A stretch of 64,000 bases of DNA from Quadrisphaera granulorum (GTDB lineage Bacteria; Actinomycetota; Actinomycetes; Actinomycetales; Quadrisphaeraceae). This document shows positions 63,167-64,000 of this stretch, in pieces; positions within the stretch are counted from its first letter, which is position 1, and the number at the start of each line of letters is the position of its first letter. Below the pieces are notes generated by a model, which had not been told where the DNA came from, did no database searches, and was given only the letters and a program-made list of their open reading frames with translations. A program made the position numbers and the translations under genes. The stretch lies in the NCBI RefSeq assembly GCF_003149145.1, contig NZ_QGDQ01000009.1:62001-126000 (forward strand). The letters are read 5' to 3'.

Positions 63167-64000
63167 GTGCCCACCGACCACTACGCCGCCCTCGGGGTGC
63201 CGCGCGACGCGAGCACCGAGGACGTCAAGAAGGCCTACCGCAAGCTGGCCCGCCAGCTGCACCCCGACGTCAACCCCGACGCGGGTGAGCGTTTCAAGGA
63301 GGTCTCGGCCGCCTACGAGGTGCTGAGCAACCCCGACAAGCGCCGCATGTACGACGCCACCGGCAGCTCCGGGGGGCCGGGCGGTTTCGGCGGCGGGTTC
63401 GGCGCCGGTGGTCAGGCCTTCGACCTCGGCGACCTCTTCGGCTCGTTCTTCGGCGGCGGTGCCGCCCGCGGCCCCGTGCCGCGGGCACAGCCGGGCCAGG
63501 ACGCGCTCCTCCGGCTCGAGGTCGACCTCGCGGAGGCGGTCTTCGGCGCGGAGCGCGAGATCACGGTGGACACCGCCGTCGTCTGCCCCACCTGCAACGG
63601 CAACTGCGCGCAGCCGGGCACGCAGGTCCGCACCTGCGACGTCTGCCACGGCCAGGGGCAGGTGCAGCGCGCCGCGCGCTCGCTGCTCGGGCAGGTGCTC
63701 ACCACGTCTCCGTGCCCCGCCTGCGGCGGCTACGGCACCACCATCCCCGACCCGTGCAACGAGTGCGCCGGAGACGGCCGCGTCCGGCGCCGCCGCACGC
63801 TGACCATCCGCGTGCCCGCCGGTGTCGACACCGGCACCCGGATCCAGCTCTCCGGCCAGGGCGAGGTCGGCCCCGGCGGCGGGCCCGCGGGTGACCTCTA
63901 CGTCGAGGTCGTCCAGCGCCAGCACGACCTGTTCACTCGCCGCGGCGAGGACCTCCACGCCACGCTGGCCGTGCCCATGACCGCCGCCGCGCTCGGCACC
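63167..64000 (+). CDS. dnaJ: Chaperone DnaJ, truncated by the window edge
   Basis: The visible 278 residues begin with a J domain ([60 protein letters not shown]) with HPD at 32-34, a Gly/Phe-rich linker, and the zinc domain with four CxxCxGxG-like repeats: [24 protein letters not shown] and CNECAGDG. The first repeat has Cys where Gly is usual. The client-binding part follows ([20 protein letters not shown]). GTG 63167 follows AGGAG. Being next to hrcA, this is the HrcA-controlled DnaJ2 type. Confidence 0.96.
   Translation, partial: MPTDHYAALGVPRDASTEDVKKAYRKLARQLHPDVNPDAGERFKEVSAAYEVLSNPDKRRMYDATGSSGGPGGFGGGFGAGGQAFDLGDLFGSFFGGGAARGPVPRAQPGQDALLRLEVDLAEAVFGAEREITVDTAVVCPTCNGNCAQPGTQVRTCDVCHGQGQVQRAARSLLGQVLTTSPCPACGGYGTTIPDPCNECAGDGRVRRRRTLTIRVPAGVDTGTRIQLSGQGEVGPGGGPAGDLYVEVVQRQHDLFTRRGEDLHATLAVPMTAAALGT

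Overview
The window is one continuous piece of a very GC-rich actinobacterial chromosome. The evidence is base composition, frequent GTG starts, GTGA and ATGA start/stop overlaps, and housekeeping genes typical of Actinobacteria: nadD-rsfS-phosphoglycerate mutase at the left end, and leuS, comEA-comEC-holA, rpsT, lepA, hemW and CIRCE-hrcA-dnaJ from about 28.5 kb to the right end. The genus cannot be fixed from the sequence. No insertion sequence, prophage, CRISPR array or rRNA was seen; there is one tRNA, tRNA-Ala(GGC).

Layout. 0-1.5 kb holds nadD/rsfS/PGM. 1.5-3.5 kb is a leftward two-gene operon of a DhnA-type aldolase and a type II 3-dehydroquinate synthase, the GriI/GriH (or archaeal ADTH-shikimate) pair. 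tRNA-Ala follows at 3.7 kb. 3.8-6.5 kb is a decayed patch: an aldo/keto reductase pseudogene with two frameshifts, two copies of a MerR-type promoter/operator, and an odd P-loop kinase. 6.5-19.2 kb is the main accessory island. It contains a leftward operon of FAD oxidase, creatininase-like hydrolase and PNPOx-like flavoprotein; a divergent XRE-cupin regulator; a leftward operon of cytosine-deaminase-like amidohydrolase, NitT/TauT-type ABC transporter and two MetF-like proteins that start with a GPCGG cysteine motif; a VanB-type reductase; and a second amidohydrolase. The two amidohydrolase genes share an upstream motif. Together these look like uptake and stepwise deamination/hydrolysis/oxidation of a nitrogen-rich, probably N- or O-methylated small molecule, with the one-carbon unit passed to folate. 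This is the best candidate for an undescribed system.

19.6-28.1 kb contains a MacB-like ABC exporter beside a NarL-type two-component system, an acyl-CoA ligase, mscL, a ChaB/Rho_N protein, a 41-residue Cys-rich peptide gene and a membrane protein with a degenerate GGDEF domain. 28.5-35.2 kb is leuS and the competence/holA block. 35.5-45.3 kb is a carbohydrate operon of SBP_bac_5-type ABC transporter, ROK regulator, GH4 glycosidase, BadF-type kinase and PIG-L deacetylase, best read as a PTS-free route for chitobiose or a related amino-sugar disaccharide, with a palindromic candidate operator in front. 45.6-54.4 kb holds rpsT, the conserved trio of permuted ATP-grasp, alpha-E and transglutaminase proteins, a stand-alone adenylation-carrier-thioesterase protein, and a secreted amidase. 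54.7-64 kb returns to core genes (lepA, hemW, hrcA, dnaJ) with two GNAT acetyltransferases, a MOSC protein, a DUF4870-like membrane protein and a DUF3097 protein.

Intergenic spaces carry many perfect or near-perfect palindromes, several as tandem pairs, and at least two short motifs that recur kilobases apart. All functional assignments come from reading motifs by eye; no database search was run.
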